From Athripsodes cinereus (taxonomy: Eukaryota > Arthropoda > Insecta > Trichoptera > Leptoceridae): a DNA stretch of 64,000 bases. The stretch's first letter is position 1, and each line of letters starts with the position of its first letter. Positions 33,942 through 46,239 of this stretch are shown here, in pieces. Under the pieces are notes generated by a model, which saw only the letters and a program-made list of their open reading frames with translations, had not been told where the DNA came from and did not search any database. The translations under genes and the position numbers were made by a program. The stretch lies in contig OX388316.1 of NCBI GenBank assembly GCA_947579605.1, positions 14,449,290 to 14,513,289 of the forward strand, read 5' to 3'.

Positions 33942-36900
33942 ATCTTTTTTAGGTCTTATAATTTTTCAGGACACAAATAACGCTTAATGTAATTTCTAAA
34001 TAAAGTATTTTTTTTCAAACTCCACAAACAAATGTCAAATATTTGGCAATTTTGATAATGATGGCTATACAATTAAAAATAAAGTACCTATGACTTATTT
34101 TCTTGTTCATGATAACCTATATTATTCTTCCTGGAAAAAACTTTATTTATAATACTGAACTTTAGTAACGTTTAGTATTTGTATACGTGCTACGTAGTTA
34201 CGTTACAAAACTTTCATCGCATATAATCTATTTAAATTTTTATTAGCAAACTTCAACAAGAATAAAAAAATAGATAGTGCTTACATAAGCAGATAAAGAT
34301 ACACATTTCTTCCTTAAGCCTTTTTTCTTACACAATGCAATATGGTCAGTGAATATAGGTAATATTCTTTTAAAGCTGTTTTTGTTTTACAGAAAATCGT
34401 AAGTATGTATCCAAAACTATTCTGCATATGTGAGTTTGAATGTCTTGTTTTAATTAATCATTTATTTATAAGCTTTATAATCAAGCTTTCTCATTAGGCC
34501 ATATCAGTGAACATCCTATGGTTTTCTCGAGAAACAGAGAAAGGGAGAGGAAGAAGATGAATTCGGTTAATTTTGAAATAAGGTTGAATTATTATTAGCA
34601 TATACTATTTTTTAAGTTTTATTGATACCTTATAGCTAAAATAACACATTTTATTATTCTTCTAATAAAACATTACTTATGATACATATTTGACATCTTA
34701 AATTCATGATAAGGATTGCAACCAATATCAATTGTTTTATTTTTATGGCACATAGAGGACGGCTGAAAGGTACTTTAAATAATTATGTTGATAGATATCT
34801 TATCATAGTTTGGAGTAATTTACATATTCATTTTATAGGGAAAAAGATAAAAACTAAAAAAAAAATGTTTTCACAATACGAGTTGTAGGTTTGTTATTTC
34901 ATAATATGTAGGTATCGAAGTTTCTTGAAGAGAAATGTTAAGAGAATTTATGTTCCTGACAGGAAATTAACATTTTGTAAGATGCAGAAATAACAAGAAC
35001 GGCATAACAACTTATTATGCACTAGTTGCCGCTACAAAATGTTATTGTTGTTATTAAGTATAAATTAAAGTATACATAGTTCATAGTAGTGTGTGCTACA
35101 GACTGTGGAATATTTCAAAACTCTTTGTAAGACGAAGAAAACTCGGTATTTATGCATTTTCTTAAGCAAAACTACATACACAATATTGTTATTACTTATT
35201 ATGCTGAGAGCTATTTTATAACTATAATATTATTTACAACATCTGAATAAAATACACCCAAATTTGTAATGAAGTAAGTAGGTACATATATTAAATATTT
35301 TGTAATTATTAATAGAAAGCTTAATAAACAAAAATTAAAGATGACAATCAGAGTTGTAGTTGACTTATGGGGAGACCTGATGACATTTGAAGAAGAAGAA
35401 TCTTTCCGGAAGCAAGAATTATCTGCAGCTAACAAACGTTTTTGCAAATGTTTGTATTCAGTGTCCAAATCTGCCAAAACTAAGAACATTTTTTGTGTAT
35501 TAATTATGATTCAGTTTGTTTGCGTCTAGAAGTACTTTTGAATTACAACAATAAATTACATTATACATCGACAAAGTTGCTAAAATAACCGTGACCTCCA
35601 TACGACTTTTAGGCGTCTGTGGTAGAATACGAGACCAATAATATTGATATTTACTGAATAAGAAACATTTTCCCCACATCCATTGTATGAAAAGAACAAG
35701 CGTTTATTGAGTATTAAAAATCAGTCAAGGAGAAACTTTTTCCGAGTGTTTCCCTAAATATTGTGTTTTTTGTCTGTTAACAGATATTTGATCAGGTTCG
35801 CAGCTTCACTGGAGGGTATTGTTACGATCCAATTACCATCTCTGATTTCATCTCATTTGTATAAATTTACAACCGACCCAATTTCAAAAGCAAGAAACCT
35901 TTTTGTCATTATCGCACGAGTGGTCCCCTTTTCTTTGACCATTTTGTGTTTTATCTTCTTTTGAGAACTGATATTCTAACACAGAAGGTGCTCCATTATC
36001 GGAAAATTTAGCTTTTTCATAAAACGACGACAATCTATTATTCTCTTTCATCTTGATTTGGATTCTCTTTTGTTTTTATTTTAAACACTGATATTTCAAC
36101 TTTGTCGCAACAACGACATTAAAAAAATATAATGTAATTTTATCACAATCAGGAATGTAATAACGATGAACACAATAATTGCTATTATTACCATTTGAAA
36201 TTTAATACTTCATTATTGAATCAATTTCCAAATTTATACATTTTGAAAGTATAATTTTTACTGGCTGCAAATAGCTTGTAAAATATTTTTAATACTGAAA
36301 ATTTCATTGTAAACTCGGTGTTCGTACTAATCTCTGATAAAAATAAATTCTTGACAGTAAAAAACAAATATAAAATAATAATAATTGTAAAGTTTGCTGA
36401 AGCAACAGCACCGACGTTAAAGTTATGTTATGCAAATTTTATAGTAGCAGTATTTAAAAAAAGAATATCAACAGTCTACCCATTAATATCCAAACTGTAT
36501 TTAAAAAGAAATATACATTTTTATAGTGGGTAGCGTAAGGAGGAACTTTGGAAACTTTTTATGAAGTATGAAAGTATAACATAGCGGAAGTAGCGAGTAT
36601 CTTGGTTCTATTTATTTTATTATTTTCCCCTTGGCTTTATCTTAGTTCACGTGGAAACATAATACAAAGAGTAGTAGTAGTGGTAGGTATATTCCTATGA
36701 TTATAAAGGATGACACATAGACCCTTAGGGAGGTAGTTAACGGTAAAGTTCATACTTTGTCACTGAAATAATGACTTCATGAATAAAAAAGACTTCATAC
36801 ATTGCTGTTAGTTGGCGAAGAAAATTGTGAGGATTAAATATTGAAGAATTAATATCGTGTGCTCTTTGTATGCGGAGATTGGAGTTTTACACCGTTTCTC

Positions 36901-38236
36901 TGAAATGAGTTAGTATACTCACATTTCTCTAAGGATTTCATACTGATGTGGGTGTAGATCATTTAAATATTTTAATATTCGGTAGAAAAATCATAAACTC
37001 AAGTAATAATATTTTTTTACTTACGTTACAAGAAATTTAACAATGTTTTATTTATTATACATAAATATTTTTCGAATCGAACGTACTCTCTCAGTACTTT
37101 GTGACATTCAAATAAATTACATAATTTTGCATGATTATAACTTATACAAATTATATCTGGGTGATCATGAAAAAAACTTTATTTACTACAAAGACATTAG
37201 CTCTCAATGAGTTCTGTATTTTTTTATTTGAATAAAACAACAGATAAAGTCAATGTAAATTAAAAACTAAATTAATTTCTAATTTAAAGTGTAACCTTTA
37301 AACAAAATATAAAAAGATATTGGCATATTTGAGGCAAAATATTATTTGACTTGGATCAGAAGGCAAAAACCAATCTTCGTAAAATTTTCCTCATATTGAA
37401 TTTAACGGAAACAATATATGATGACTCATCACATGTTGCAAGAATGTGATAAGAAGAATATTTCTAAGGAAAACTTGAGGGAGATCAAAAGAGTTATATT
37501 AGATTTTATGCCACATATTTATTTAGGATAAAATATTAACTGGAGCGGTAACACCGTGTGTATAAGTAAATTTTCTCTATGTATTTTCAAATTTAGGTTA
37601 TCGCTTAGTGAGTATTCGTAGAAAGGGTTCATCTAAGTTGATCTTGCGGAGAATTCACCAGTGCGTAGGAAAGTACCTACTACGTGACTTAGAAGAATCC
37701 TGAGAATCATTTGACCTAAATGAATTGATATTGTTGTAGATAGATTGATTGGAAGTATTGGAGTAATTTATCAAACTCAAACACACACTTCCTACATCAT
37801 TTAGTTATTTTATACTTAATCCATGGAATTCCGATAGAACTCCCACTCTTTTCTGTAAGTTTTCGGTTAGTCAGACTGCACTAGTAGGTATATTAGTAGC
37901 GTGTTTCACTCAGCTAGTCAATATAAAGTGTTAAAATTATAGTGATGCGGATCGGCTAATCATATCACAATACTATCAATAACAGTTTTCAGTCAGCTAG
38001 TTCATAAATTAATGCTAAAAACTCTAATTATATGATTTCAAATTTTCTGTCGTAGATGAAGATAAACTCGTATTACATCAGGGTAACAAAGGAAGTTAAA
38101 CGTGTTTAAAGTTTACAAATTATTAAGACCCTTACAATTTTAAACAGAACATAAAAAATAATCGTTATCTGAGTTGTTACTAACTAAACACATATCGTCA
38201 TATTTTCATAAATCTATATTGGACACTTCAATTTAT
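33942..38236. other. Gene-free stretch with one weak exon-like patch
   Basis: No gene recognised. Parts of the (TAG)n retroposon occur at 34685-34775 (ACATCTTAAATTCATGATAA, GGCACATAGAGGACGGCTG) and at 37822-37875 (ATCCATGGAATTCCG, TCCCACTCTTTTCTGTAAG). A patch at about 35340-35490 is less AT-rich and open on both strands; see findings. Confidence 0.45.
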
Positions 38237-38400
38237 ACAATCATCATTATCATCAGCCATTTTGAATCTATTGTTGGACATAGGCTTCCCCTTGATATTA
38301 CACATGTTTCTATCTTGAGCTAACTGCATCCAGCCAACTCATATCTTTCGTCTTATGTCGTCTGATTATCTAGCCTGCGGTCTCAATATATTTATACCAT
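38237..38400 (-). repeat. LINE 3'-end fragment, family 5
   Basis: CAGCCATTTTGAATCTATTG, then TTGGACATAGGCTTCCCCTT and CTGCATCCAGCCAACTC, read in the minus direction, are a very common insect LINE end (sense strand: a Trp-rich peptide followed by a short 3' tail). The coding part has decayed. Confidence 0.75.
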
Positions 38401-38970
38401 ATACTCACATAATTACAGTTTACATTTTCCGCACACATTCTCTAGTTACTTTGTTGTGTCTATGTAGGATGATATTATTTTAAAGTCTTACCCTCACAAG
38501 CACGTAGATATTATATTTCATAAAGAACGTTATAATGCGTCTGCCTTTGTTTTTATTATCTCCTTTATACTGGGAGAGGTGTCGTAATAAAATACAAAAT
38601 AATAAGTTATATATTATAACTAGCGATGAATGCAGTTCAGCCGGATATCGGATATCTGGCGAAATCCTAAACTGAATAGCCTAAAATCCAGCAGCCATAT
38701 ATCGGGCTACTATTCTGTCGTGAGTTGTAAAGCTTAGAGCAAGTTCTTTTATGGGGATGTTTTTTTTACGATTAAATTTTTTATGATAATAGATATGCAC
38801 ATATTATGTAAGTGGGTATCAATCTAACGACAATTTTAAATTGTAAGTAGGTAGGTACAGAAATAAAACATTTTTTAGGAGATAGCTAAAATGTCTTATT
38901 TCTGAAATACGCTAATATCATTATTATTTTACAAATAAAAAATACATTCTGAACAGGTACTGTTATATAT

Positions 38971-39172
38971 AGTGAGTAACAATCCACTGGATTAGTCTGC
39001 AACGAGTTTCGATTTTCTTATACATTCCTCCCTATTTTATGCCAGGCTCTTTAATTCTACGTATGTGCCACAGTTCATGTCCTTCTTCACTTGGTCCATA
39101 TAGGTGTCTCTTGGTCGGTTTCTACCATTTGTCATCGGCCTGGGTGCCTGATGTTGCGGCCAGTCCAGTTAG
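38971..39172 (-). pseudogene. LINE 3'-end fragment, family 1
   Basis: Same family as 231-413, 58759-58890 and 63205-63554: TAACAATCCACTGGATTAGT, then GCAACGAGTTTCGATTTTCT, and further TCTCTTGGTCGGTTTCTACC. Frames are broken. It lies amid CCGGATATCCGG-like motifs (38640-38665, 39287-39300), which may be the ends of another hAT-type element that it interrupts. Confidence 0.75.
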
Positions 39173-39669
39173 GTACTGTTAGGTAGATCAATATTTGGAC
39201 AGTTTTCAGTTTCCAAGGCTAAGGTTCTCCATAGGCTGTTTGGACATTGGAAGTAAATAAAAAAATAAATAGTACAGATACCGGATAGTTGTCGGATATC
39301 AATTTTATTTCTACATATATATGAAACATAGGTGATTTTAAGGGTAGGGTGTAGCGCCGTAAGATTTCGAAAATGCGTTCTACGGTAGATTTCTCCCTCC
39401 GCGCGATCTGCATCTTCCCTTTCCCCGCTGTTGTTTCCTAGATACGAATTAAAATCTTTCGAATTAATTTCTTATAAGAATTCAGTAAGAATACTACGTA
39501 GTTCGTATATTATGATTATTATGAATACATTTGCTTCTATCTCGCTTGCACCATACCACACTCTTCACATACCGCACTATTTACAACCGAGTCAATATAT
39601 ACAACAATGCTATTATCGAATGGCTGTACTTCAAAATACTGTATAAAGACACCAACATTATAATCTCTC

Positions 39670-39788
39670 TGGCGGCTGGCGTGGCACGGAGATAATGCTC
39701 TTGCCTTTGAGTCACGAGGTCCCTTGTTCGATTCCCGGCCAGAGCAAAATGAAGAATTACCTTTTTCAAAGTGTTCTGGGTGTTACAT
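39670..39788 (+). repeat. tRNA-like SINE-B
   Basis: GGCGTGGCACGGAGATAATG and the B box TTGTTCGATTCCCGG form a tRNA-like head, followed by the family body AATGAAGAATTACCTTTTTC and TCTGGGTGTTACAT. Two further copies lie at 40026-40115 (minus) and 41195-41340 (plus). It has no sequence in common with SINE-A apart from the pol III boxes. Confidence 0.82.
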
Positions 39789-39789
39789 T

Positions 39790-39897
39790 TTTATTAATCT
39801 TATTTTTATTCTTCAATATTACAAAAATTACTTGGTTACAATATTACAGAATAAAACAGTATCATAAAAATATCAGTTATACAACTCAATGTGCTTA
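39790..39897 (-). repeat. LINE 3' tail
   Basis: Matches 31926-32066 (TTGGTTACAATATTACA, AATATCAGTTATACAACTCA), starting right where the SINE-B copy ends. Sharing the end with a SINE suggests insertion into, or mobilisation along with, the SINE. Confidence 0.65.
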
Positions 39898-40025
39898 GTG
39901 CATTTTTTTTATAACACAACTCGTATAGACAATTCACAGAAACCAAGCTAGTCCAAAACTAGGATAAGAATCTTGTATTTTGGGTACTAACACGACGATA
40001 CACATATATACAATGCACTGAACAC

Positions 40026-40115
40026 ATACACATGTAACACCCAGACCCAGGACAATTTGAAAAAAGATCATTCTTCATTTTGCCCTGGCCGGGAATCGAA
40101 CCCGAGACCTCCCGG
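40026..40115 (-). repeat. tRNA-like SINE-B, minus copy
   Basis: Minus-strand GGTTCGATTCCCGGCCAGG (B box) and AATGAAGAATGATCTTTTTT, TGGGTCTGGGTGTTACAT match the 41.2-kb copy. The 5' head is lost or replaced. Confidence 0.8.
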
Positions 40116-40117
40116 GA

Positions 40118-40312
40118 TGCCTTCTGTTAGACAAGTATATCCTCTTTGTCATCATTTCCTAAATCATTCGTTGCACATGTCCAAGTTGATATTATTGTGT
40201 ATACTTATTGTACCTAGGTTGATACATAAATGCATAAATGTAACACTAAGTACCTATACACAATACTTTATAAAATAATGAGTACATAAAAAGAAACATA
40301 ATAACGTGTTAA
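40118..40312 (+). repeat. Direct repeat, copy 1
   Basis: ACAAGTATATCCTCTTTGTC, TTGATACATAAATGCATAAA, AACACTAAGTACCTATACAC and AATAATGAGTACATAAAAAG recur in the same order at 41345-41566. A third, shorter piece (GACAAGCATATCCTCTTTGT) lies at about 42528. Confidence 0.82.
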
Positions 40313-40317
40313 ATAGT

Positions 40318-40430
40318 ATTCCGTGGAGTTTCCAGTAAAAGAATATTTCTGTTTTCTGTAAGTTATCGAGTGTTCTGGAAAAAGCAATTATTTCATTAGT
40401 TACCCCACTTGTAGTAGTTGCATTGTTTAG
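40318..40430 (+). repeat. (TAG)n-tailed retroposon, internal deletion copy
   Basis: Starts GTATTCCGTGGAGTTTCCAG and runs through TCTGTAAGTTATCGAGTGTT, then jumps to TTACCCCACTTGTAGTAG. The middle of the family is deleted. Confidence 0.65.
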
Positions 40431-41194
40431 GGCTATAAATCATAACGTGTGAAATATTTGCCCTAATCTGCTCGCAGATATAAAAAAATAATTGTTCTTC
40501 TATTTTATGACTGCTGGCTATTGTGAGAGATGAAGTAGGTACCTACCTATGATGATGGTAGAGCATAGTGGTGGTAGTATCTTCTACATAGTAGATAATA
40601 TTATTTTGTAAAGTGAAAAATCACTGAATAAATAGTTTAGTCTGTTAGTTTATGTCATTATGGATGTATGTTTGTATGTCCTCAATAGAAAAAATAATAT
40701 GATAAGACTGAGGAAAAATAATGTTTAGTTTTATCTGCTGGGTATTTTTTAGGCTAAAAACGTTATAGGTACATATTTTTTTACGGACCAATATATAAGG
40801 GTATATTATTAGAATATTATGTAATAATAAATGGTAAACAACATTGTTATAAACGTAATCATGATAATATTTCCATAAAAGTGTTGCTGGTTTTAGAGAC
40901 AAAATACTAAAACTACCGTTAAGTGTTTATTCGCCAATTTGGTATTCATTTCCCGTAGTAAGCCGGGTATACCCTTATACAGGCAGTATGTAATAACTTG
41001 AAGAGCAATATTTATTTTGAAAACGTTAAGATTTTTTATACCTGCTTTTAGGGCAATCTTTATTTTGCAGTCTTTATGTCGAGCATTTGTTTATAACCCA
41101 TTAGAGCTCTTCTTTATTTTTGTGTATTACCTATTCATAATAATTATGTAGATAATAATATACTATATTATACCCTCACGCCGTGTCCCATGTG

Positions 41195-41340
41195 GGATAG
41201 GCTGAGAAAAAATAGCGGCCGGCGTGAAGCGGAGGTAACACTCTTGCCTTTGAGTCACGAGGTACCGGGTTCAATTCCCGCCCAGAGCAGAATGAAGAAT
41301 GACCTTTTTCAAAGTGTTTTGGGTCTGGGTGTTACATATA
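41195..41340 (+). repeat. tRNA-like SINE-B, full copy
   Basis: GGCCGGCGTGAAGCGGAGG, CTTGCCTTTGAGTCACGAGG, the B box GGGTTCAATTCCCG and a body ending TGGGTCTGGGTGTTACAT. It is immediately followed by the second copy of the 40-kb direct repeat. Confidence 0.85.
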
Positions 41341-41344
41341 TATG

Positions 41345-41566
41345 TACAGACAAGTACATAATATATCCTCTTTTTCATCCTTTCCTTATTCATTCGTTCC
41401 ACATTTCCAAGTAGGTATTATATCCATAGTAGTATTTATATAAAATTACTGTACCTAGATTGATACATAAATGCATCAATGTATAAATGAAACACTAAGT
41501 AGCACCTGTACACAATAGTTTACAAAATAATGAGTACATAAAAAGTAACAGAAAAACGTGCTCGAC
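41345..41566 (+). repeat. Direct repeat, copy 2
   Basis: Second copy of 40118-40312, with small insertions (the ATGTATAAATG extra segment) and scattered changes. The two copies are about 1.2 kb apart. Confidence 0.82.
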
Positions 41567-41639
41567 TAAAAAATTACAGTAATTAGTGGATATAAAATAT
41601 CTTTCTTACCTCTCACCTTGCGTCTTCTGCAGACAGGAT

Positions 41640-41895
41640 GGAACGTTCGACTAACCTTATAGATAAAGAGAAGTTAAGATTTGATCCTTACAAGTGTTAA
41701 CTTAGTTTTTTCTGATTTTTTTTCTGAAAAACTGGTAACACTTTTGAAAAATGTCTAAAAATAGGTATCTAGAAAAAAGATTGATCTATATTATATATTT
41801 TTTTCATGAACATTGCATGAAAGTTATGCGCATTTCATTAGCTGAAAGACAGCTACATTTCCTAGAAGCGGGAGTCTATCCAAGCCTGAAAAATT
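41640..41895 (+). repeat. Second local repeat, copy 1
   Basis: TTTTTTCTGAAAAACTGGTA, AGATTGATCTATATTATATA, AACATTGCATGAAAGTTAT recur in order at 43780-44065 with TTTTTTCTGGAAAACTGGTA, the same middle block, and AACATTGCATGACAGTTAT. Much diverged, so an old duplication or repeat family. Confidence 0.7.
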
Positions 41896-41959
41896 ATGGA
41901 AAGAAGAATGTGAGATCTATTCACTACAGGAGATTCCACGGGTTGTAATATTTTATATC

Positions 41960-42000
41960 ATTATACTATCCCACTTGTGGGATGGACCGTGATGTTATAG
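41960..42000 (+). repeat. (TAG)n-tailed retroposon, 3' remnant
   Basis: ACTATCCCACTTGTGGGATG, then GACCGTGATGTTATAGTAA: the last 40 bases of the family. Confidence 0.55.
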
Positions 42001-42009
42001 TAAAAATAG

Positions 42010-42600
42010 TAGAAACTATACGCCGCATCTCAAGTAGGGTAAGCAAAAAGAACGAAACGCCATATAGATCTGTTCGTACACACTTCTATCGCTTCAATTA
42101 CATTTATGTATTTTCTCATGCGCGCACGTCGATTTCTCTTACTCAATTCACGACTGTCTTTGATAATTTGATCCTCGTGATCAAGCCACGTAGCTTGGAG
42201 CTCCCGGCAATGAATTAGTCTTCCAACTTTTGTTGGAAATTTTCAAGTGCTCTGTAAAAGGCAGGTATTCGTAATACATTAGTAGGTATAATATATTTAT
42301 AAAATACTATACCCTCACGCCGTGTCTCAAATGGGGTAGGCAGAGAGAACGGAACGCCAAACAGATCTATCTTTATACACTTCCTTCGCTTTCTTCACAT
42401 TCATACAGTTTCTCATACACGCACGTCGGTTCCTCTTACTCAACACGCGGTCGTCCTTGAGAATTTGATCTACGTGATCAAGTCACGTGGTTCTCGGACG
42501 CTCGCGCTTCCTCACACCCTTTCTTTCAGACAAGCATATCCTCTTTGTCATTCTTACTTCGTTCATTCATTCAACATGTCCAACCACCTTAGTTTATTCA
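42010..42600 (+). repeat. Two copies of a Lep/hemipteran-type dispersed repeat
   Basis: The blocks at about 42015-42200 and 42308-42500 share ACGCCGTGTCTCAAATGGGG (copy 2; copy 1 starts ACGCCGCATCTCAAGTAGGG), AACGGAACGCC/AACGAAACGCC, CACGCACGTCGGTTCCTCTT and a GATCAAGTCACGTGG end. They are direct copies about 290 bases apart. A weak piece lies at 52465-52510 (CTCACGCTGCATCCCTTG). No coding capacity is evident. The 5' half of a (TAG)n retroposon lies between them (42217-42270). Confidence 0.6.
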
Positions 42601-42689
42601 CGCGCATTCTGTACACAACACTCTTCTTACATCCGCTCATTCTTTTCATGAGATATTTACTATGTATCTTCAATTCGTTGAAGAGGTAT

Positions 42690-42795
42690 GAGGTTGGGTG
42701 TTATTTTTTGGCACGGAGAGGACATTTATTAGATGTTATTTCTCTACTGGCTACCCTATTTGTGAAAAATGGCCTGACCTAATAATAATAGTAGT
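42690..42795 (+). repeat. (TAG)n-tailed retroposon, 3' half
   Basis: GGCACGGAGAGGACATTTAT, CTACTGGCTACCCTATTTGT and the AATAATAATAGTAG end correspond to the 3' half of the family. It joins directly onto the dispersed repeat ending at about 42600. Confidence 0.6.
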
Positions 42796-43343
42796 TATAT
42801 GGCTATAGCAGATAGGTAAAAAATAAACCTTTTACTATTATATAGGTTTTGGTAGTTTCTTTTATGAGGCCATAAATTGTGAAGTATTTATCCATACCAA
42901 AGTGGATGAAATATTGTTCTCCTATTTTATTTTAGTAGACAACTAAACTCTTTGGAAAAAATCACCACAAAAATATTTTATTCTGTTCGCTTACGTATAG
43001 GTAATTATGTTTATATTACGTCCGCAATGGACAAAATAACTACGCAAGACATTCAGAATGGGTGTAATGTACATAGATGCATGTACATAACATTAGAATA
43101 TTGCTACTCAAGATAACCTACCAGAATTACCTAAATGTATTATAGTAAATAAATAAAATTGAATGAATCAATGAAAGCAGGTAGGTATATGCTAATATTG
43201 CGCATATTATGGATGTCAGTGAATGACTGTTATTGGGCATACAAAGAAAACATAATATTTCATTTTTATACAGTGAGTTTTATTGTCTATGTCAATAAGT
43301 AAGTACGTTACAGAAAAAAAAATATAAGTAAACAAATAGGAGA

Positions 43344-43387
43344 TAATTATTTAGAATAATTTATTTTAAATATTCTAAATAATTATA
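43344..43387. repeat. Perfect 16-bp hairpin
   Basis: ATAATTATTTAGAATA and its exact inverse TATTCTAAATAATTAT, separated by 12 bases. Flanking DNA is AT-rich; no known element. Confidence 0.8.
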
Positions 43388-43779
43388 TATGTATTATTAA
43401 AATTGCATAATAAGAATTAAACCAGTAACAAGTACTTTATTAGTGGGTGAAGAAAGTAAAACATAATAATAATAATACATAATAGGAATACAAAACAAAA
43501 CGGCTGACTGTAATCTTACTCGATTATTTGAAACACTGATAATAATAACTCACAAATATAGCCACGAAAAAAGCGATACGTCCACTCTCACCAACACTTC
43601 ACTCGATACTAACATTTTTAGACACACCCTATGGGCAGGGCAGAAAGTATTAAATTTGTATGGAAATTTCGATAGGCGGAAAATACTTATTGTGCAATTT
43701 TACGTTTTTAGAAATTTATTAAAGAAATAACGCATATTAAAGAAAGTCCACAACTTAGAATGTAGATTTTTATATATGC

Positions 43780-44065
43780 CATAAGTCAAACAAATAAAAA
43801 AAAACGTGCAATAAAGGGAACTTGAGATGCGATTCGTACAAGTTTTAATTTTGATTTTTTTAGGATTTTTTTTCTGGAAAACTGGTACCATTTTTTATTG
43901 AAGTCGACAACTTAAACTCGAGATAAAAGATTGATCTATATTATATATTTTTTTTACTAACATTGCATGACAGTTATACGTATTTTGATCTTTGAAACAC
44001 ATTGAAATTAACTAGAAGAGGTATAGCTAATAGGAGGATAGAGGATACCTAAGCCCTGTAAAAAG
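43780..44065 (+). repeat. Second local repeat, copy 2
   Basis: Diverged direct copy of 41640-41895; see that entry. Confidence 0.65.
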
Positions 44066-45538
44066 GCGCTACTAAGGGTGATGCAATATTATTATATAAT
44101 ATGTATGTGAATATACAATGGATAATTGCGTAGGTAGCTGTAGTAACTGTATACGGTGTGCAGGGTAACCTTTAAGTAAATCTCATCCCGTGAGCGGGGT
44201 AATTTGCCTGTTTGTAAAAGGTGAATGTATGTATACATAACTATCTGCAATCGTAATAATATTATGATGGTGTGGCGTGGCTTTAAAAGAATAAATAGGG
44301 ATGTATTGTTTATCTTTAGAAAATAATGTTTCAAACATATTGTCGATGATAATGCTAATTTATTAAAAAACAATTACCTACTACACAATCACTATGGACA
44401 TGAAATTTGAATTATTCAACAAAGTGAACCTGTTTCCACTAACAAGGATTTCGAAGGCCTAAATGATCCCTTCGGACAATATATTTTTCTTGTGACAACG
44501 ATATTAAAAAAAACATTAAAAATATGGAAAGAAGTTTCTCAAAGGTTATACTGAATCAGTGAATGAAGAATTTTTCTTTTCATGTTATGTTCCCAAAAAA
44601 GTACAAGTATTTGTGTAATGTAATATGTGTAAATATCCTATTATTTTTCATGGATCCTTCAAGTATAAAATAATCTACTTTTATGTCTTATCTGTTTCTT
44701 AAACCTCTAGTCAGTATAATAGAATATGGTGGATAGAAATAGTTTGTTAGATATTTGTTTGCGTATATATTCAGCATCTCTAATGAAAGAAAGAAAGAAC
44801 GGAGGGTGAAATCTACTAGACGATCTCCCTAAAACATTTTCCTAGGATTACTTGGAAGCGCAATCTTTTGCATAAAAGGCATGGATATTATCAGATACTT
44901 TCCTATATTTATTAATATGAAGAAAAACTGAAAAAAATGAGCATATCCGAGAATGACGTAAAACCAGTTTTAACACAGAAATGAATGTAGAAAGTAATAT
45001 TTTAAATTATGGTCATGGTAATCCATGATACAATTTGGTGAAATTTCATGTTAAATTAATAAAAATAAAATACTAATATTTAGTACTTCTACAGTGACTA
45101 TAATAATCACACGCCGGCTTTCAAGAGCTTCCGCTCTTATCATAAGACTAACGCAAAGTAAGAAATCACACTCAAATACATATTGCCAATGAGAAATTAT
45201 AACAATAACCACGTTTATATTAAAAAAAATATTGCGGTCGACTGGGTCGATATTAAAATAATGTACGTATGAAGACATAGAATTGGGTACCTTGTACTTA
45301 CTTATTTCAAAAAATGCAAAAATAAAAACTCTCACAGCACAAGATACGAACCTAGTTGGAAGACTGAATTCTAAATGATATATTTGGTTCAGTTATTTAG
45401 ACATTTTTTTTTAGTAAACCAAATGCAATTATGATAATATTATGTGCAATATAGTGAGGTATTGCTAATAGCCATTTTCATACAAACAGTCACACATAAT
45501 GTTTTGGAATTATGGATAGTAAAATCCTTTGTATATAA
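44066..45538. other. Gene-free stretch
   Basis: No gene or family recognised; frames up to 94 codons are AT-rich with no family resemblance. Confidence 0.4.
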
Positions 45539-45637
45539 CTTTTTTTTTTTAAAAAGATATATCTGGGTTTTGTTTGTTATAAACCCAAATACAACCTTAT
45601 ACACCTTTCACAGTAAGCTACTAAAAGCTTGTGTCGT
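45539..45637 (-). repeat. SINE-A, 5'-truncated copy
   Basis: Only the 3' half is present on the minus strand (CGACACAAGCTTTTAG, GTGAAAGGTGTATAAGG, then AGATATATC and the A/T tail). It has a small TAG insertion relative to the others. The tRNA-like head is missing. Confidence 0.85.
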
Positions 45638-45982
45638 ATAGAAAATAAAGTAAAAAAAATTTACCTTAAACAGAATGGAGAAGTAAAGCTAAGACATTTT
45701 TTTGTGGACTAAACGCACATTATGCTTGTGTATGTAAATTTTTGTTTTCAACTACACAGTATAATAATGAAAATAAAGAATCATTACTCGCTCTTCAATT
45801 TTCTTATCAGAACACTGAGCGGAAGCAATCTTAATCCGTTGAGAATGATTTTTCGGAAAACCTAATGTATAGCCATCACTGTGATTGATTATTATAAGAT
45901 CGGTCATCTACCTCATCAGAAGCTTTGTGGCTTTTTTTCGTACATTCTCATAACGTGTTCCAGTCAGGATCATACAATGAGC

Positions 45983-46239
45983 AAAATACTAACAAAATTT
46001 CACAACGAATCATTGGTACGTACTATCAGATTAAGACCAGAGATAGTACAAACCATTCATTAGTACGAATCTATAATATTAACTTATCACAAACAAATTA
46101 TTGGTAATTTTACAAACGATTTGTTTGCGAAAAGTTCATATTATAGATTCGTACTAATGAATCGTTTGTACTATCTCTGGTCCAAATCTGATAGTAGGTA
46201 CGTACCAATGATTCGTTGTGAAATTTCGTTAGTATTTTT
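45983..46239. mobile_element. Foldback / MITE-like element with ~105-bp inverted arms
   Basis: The left arm (45983-46087) and right arm (46131-46239) are inverted copies with few changes: AAAATACTAAC, TTTCACAACGAATCATTGGT, AGAGATAGTACAAA and ATTCATTAGTACGAATCTAT occur in both. The right arm has a 3-base insertion. The middle of about 40 bases contains a second, smaller inverted pair (CAAACAAAT and ATTTGTTTG). No coding capacity. I did not find a clear target duplication. Confidence 0.85.

Noticed and set aside
40057..40278. 73-codon frame with CPGRESNPRPP
   Set aside because: Translation of SINE-B (B box antisense), not a gene; likewise the frames at 39581-39769 and 39695-39898.
42465..42782. 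105-codon frame
   Set aside because: Runs across two dispersed repeats and a (TAG)n retroposon; chance frame.
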